Source: an uncultured Collinsella sp. (GTDB lineage Bacteria > Actinomycetota > Coriobacteriia > Coriobacteriales > Coriobacteriaceae). From it: a stretch of DNA of 12,319 nucleotides. The notes beneath the pieces were generated by a model, which saw only the letters and a program-made list of their open reading frames with translations, was not told where the DNA came from and made no database searches. The number at the start of each line of letters is the position of its first letter. The first letter of the stretch is position 1. The stretch spans positions 1-12,319 of the forward strand of contig CABQJJ010000046.1 of the NCBI GenBank assembly GCA_902464485.1, given 5' to 3'. This document shows positions 12,130 to 12,319 of this stretch, in pieces. Both the position numbers and the translations under genes were made by a program.

Positions 12130-12319
12130 ATGCAGGAAGCCGAATACGAGGAGCACGCCACCCGCCGCGACTATCTCTGGAATACCCTGGGCACCGCCGT
12201 GTGGGGCTTCGCGTTTCCCCTGCTCACCATTGTGTCCACGCAGCTTGTGGGCGCCGAGGAAGCCGGCAAGTTCTCCATCGCCTTTGTCACCGGCACGCTC
12301 ATCATGATCGCGTGCAACT
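12130..12319 (+). CDS. Polysaccharide (Wzx/MATE-like) flippase, N-terminal part, runs off window
   Basis: The same reading frame as the preceding segment resumes after the TGA and is open to the right edge. ATG 12130 is the first in-frame start after the stop. The visible part has a short charged stretch (MQEAEYEEHATRRDYLWN), a first membrane helix (LGTAVWGFAFPLLTIVST), a QLVGAEEAGKFSIAF loop typical of the oligosaccharide flippase superfamily, and a second helix. These proteins move undecaprenyl-linked glycan across the membrane, which would complement the WecA/TagO-like transferase 7 kb away. No good ribosome site precedes 12130 (only GGCGG), so translation may depend on readthrough, reinitiation, or an intact gene in the true sequence. 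Exact subfamily cannot be fixed from 63 residues. Confidence 0.7.
   Translation, partial: MQEAEYEEHATRRDYLWNTLGTAVWGFAFPLLTIVSTQLVGAEEAGKFSIAFVTGTLIMIACN

Noticed and set aside
12085..12130. Selenocysteine at the in-frame TGA
   Set aside because: A G+C-rich hairpin (CGCCG-TCTA-CGGCG) does follow the TGA, but the loop lacks the usual SECIS G/U features and a flippase tail offers no reason for selenocysteine.
12086..12319. Flippase start at ATG 12086 overlapping the TGA
   Set aside because: That ATG is in a different frame and gives an Arg/His-rich sequence with no membrane helices; the flippase is in the frame of 11815.
1..12319. CRISPR array, integrase, IS transposase or prophage genes
   Set aside because: The repeats are hairpins at scattered sites with no regular spacing, and no mobile-element protein is found in any frame.

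Overview
The window (about 60% G+C) looks like a chromosomal segment of a gut actinobacterium of the class Coriobacteriia, most likely Collinsella or a close relative. This rests on composition, gene style and the mix of housekeeping genes, because no rRNA or other marker is present; treat the genus as inference. It carries nine protein genes with recognisable families, one tail-anchored protein of unknown role, one tRNA, and unusually repeat-rich intergenic DNA.

Layout: (1) 1-2172, minus strand: tRNA-Ala(CGC) with its own promoter and terminator, a tail-anchored coiled-coil protein starting 19 bases past that terminator, then nicotinate phosphoribosyltransferase running off the left edge. 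(2) 2173-2423: repeat-filled gap with a 38-bp perfect inverted repeat. (3) 2424-3362, minus: a PflA-like radical SAM protein. (4) 3363-3890: a probable structured non-coding RNA on the plus strand ending in an intrinsic terminator. (5) 3891-6357, plus: a WecA/TagO-type glycosyl-1-phosphate transferase, then tryptophanyl-tRNA synthetase with a strong terminator. (6) 6358-6737: repeats and hairpins. (7) 6738-8677, minus: MarR-family regulator, DegV/FakB-type fatty-acid-binding protein, and a single-domain O6-alkylguanine transferase-like protein. (8) 8848-9567, minus: a stand-alone B3/4 (PheRS editing-like) protein behind a structured leader. (9) 9793-11463, minus: ATP-dependent PEP carboxykinase. 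(10) 11464-11814: divergent regulatory region. (11) 11815-12319, plus: the start of a polysaccharide flippase gene split by an in-frame TGA.

The genes are not one pathway. WecA/TagO-like transferase and the flippase both belong to envelope glycan export. FakB-like DegV beside a MarR regulator suggests fatty-acid sensing and use. pckA and pncB are central metabolism, and trpS, tRNA-Ala and the B3/4 protein concern tRNA charging or editing.

The most distinctive signal is a family of short hairpins whose stems differ but whose loops share a GGGACAGG-like core. They sit 2-26 bases after the stop codons of five minus-strand genes, and one pair differs by a compensatory base change. They look like REP/REPIN-type elements doubling as transcription terminators.
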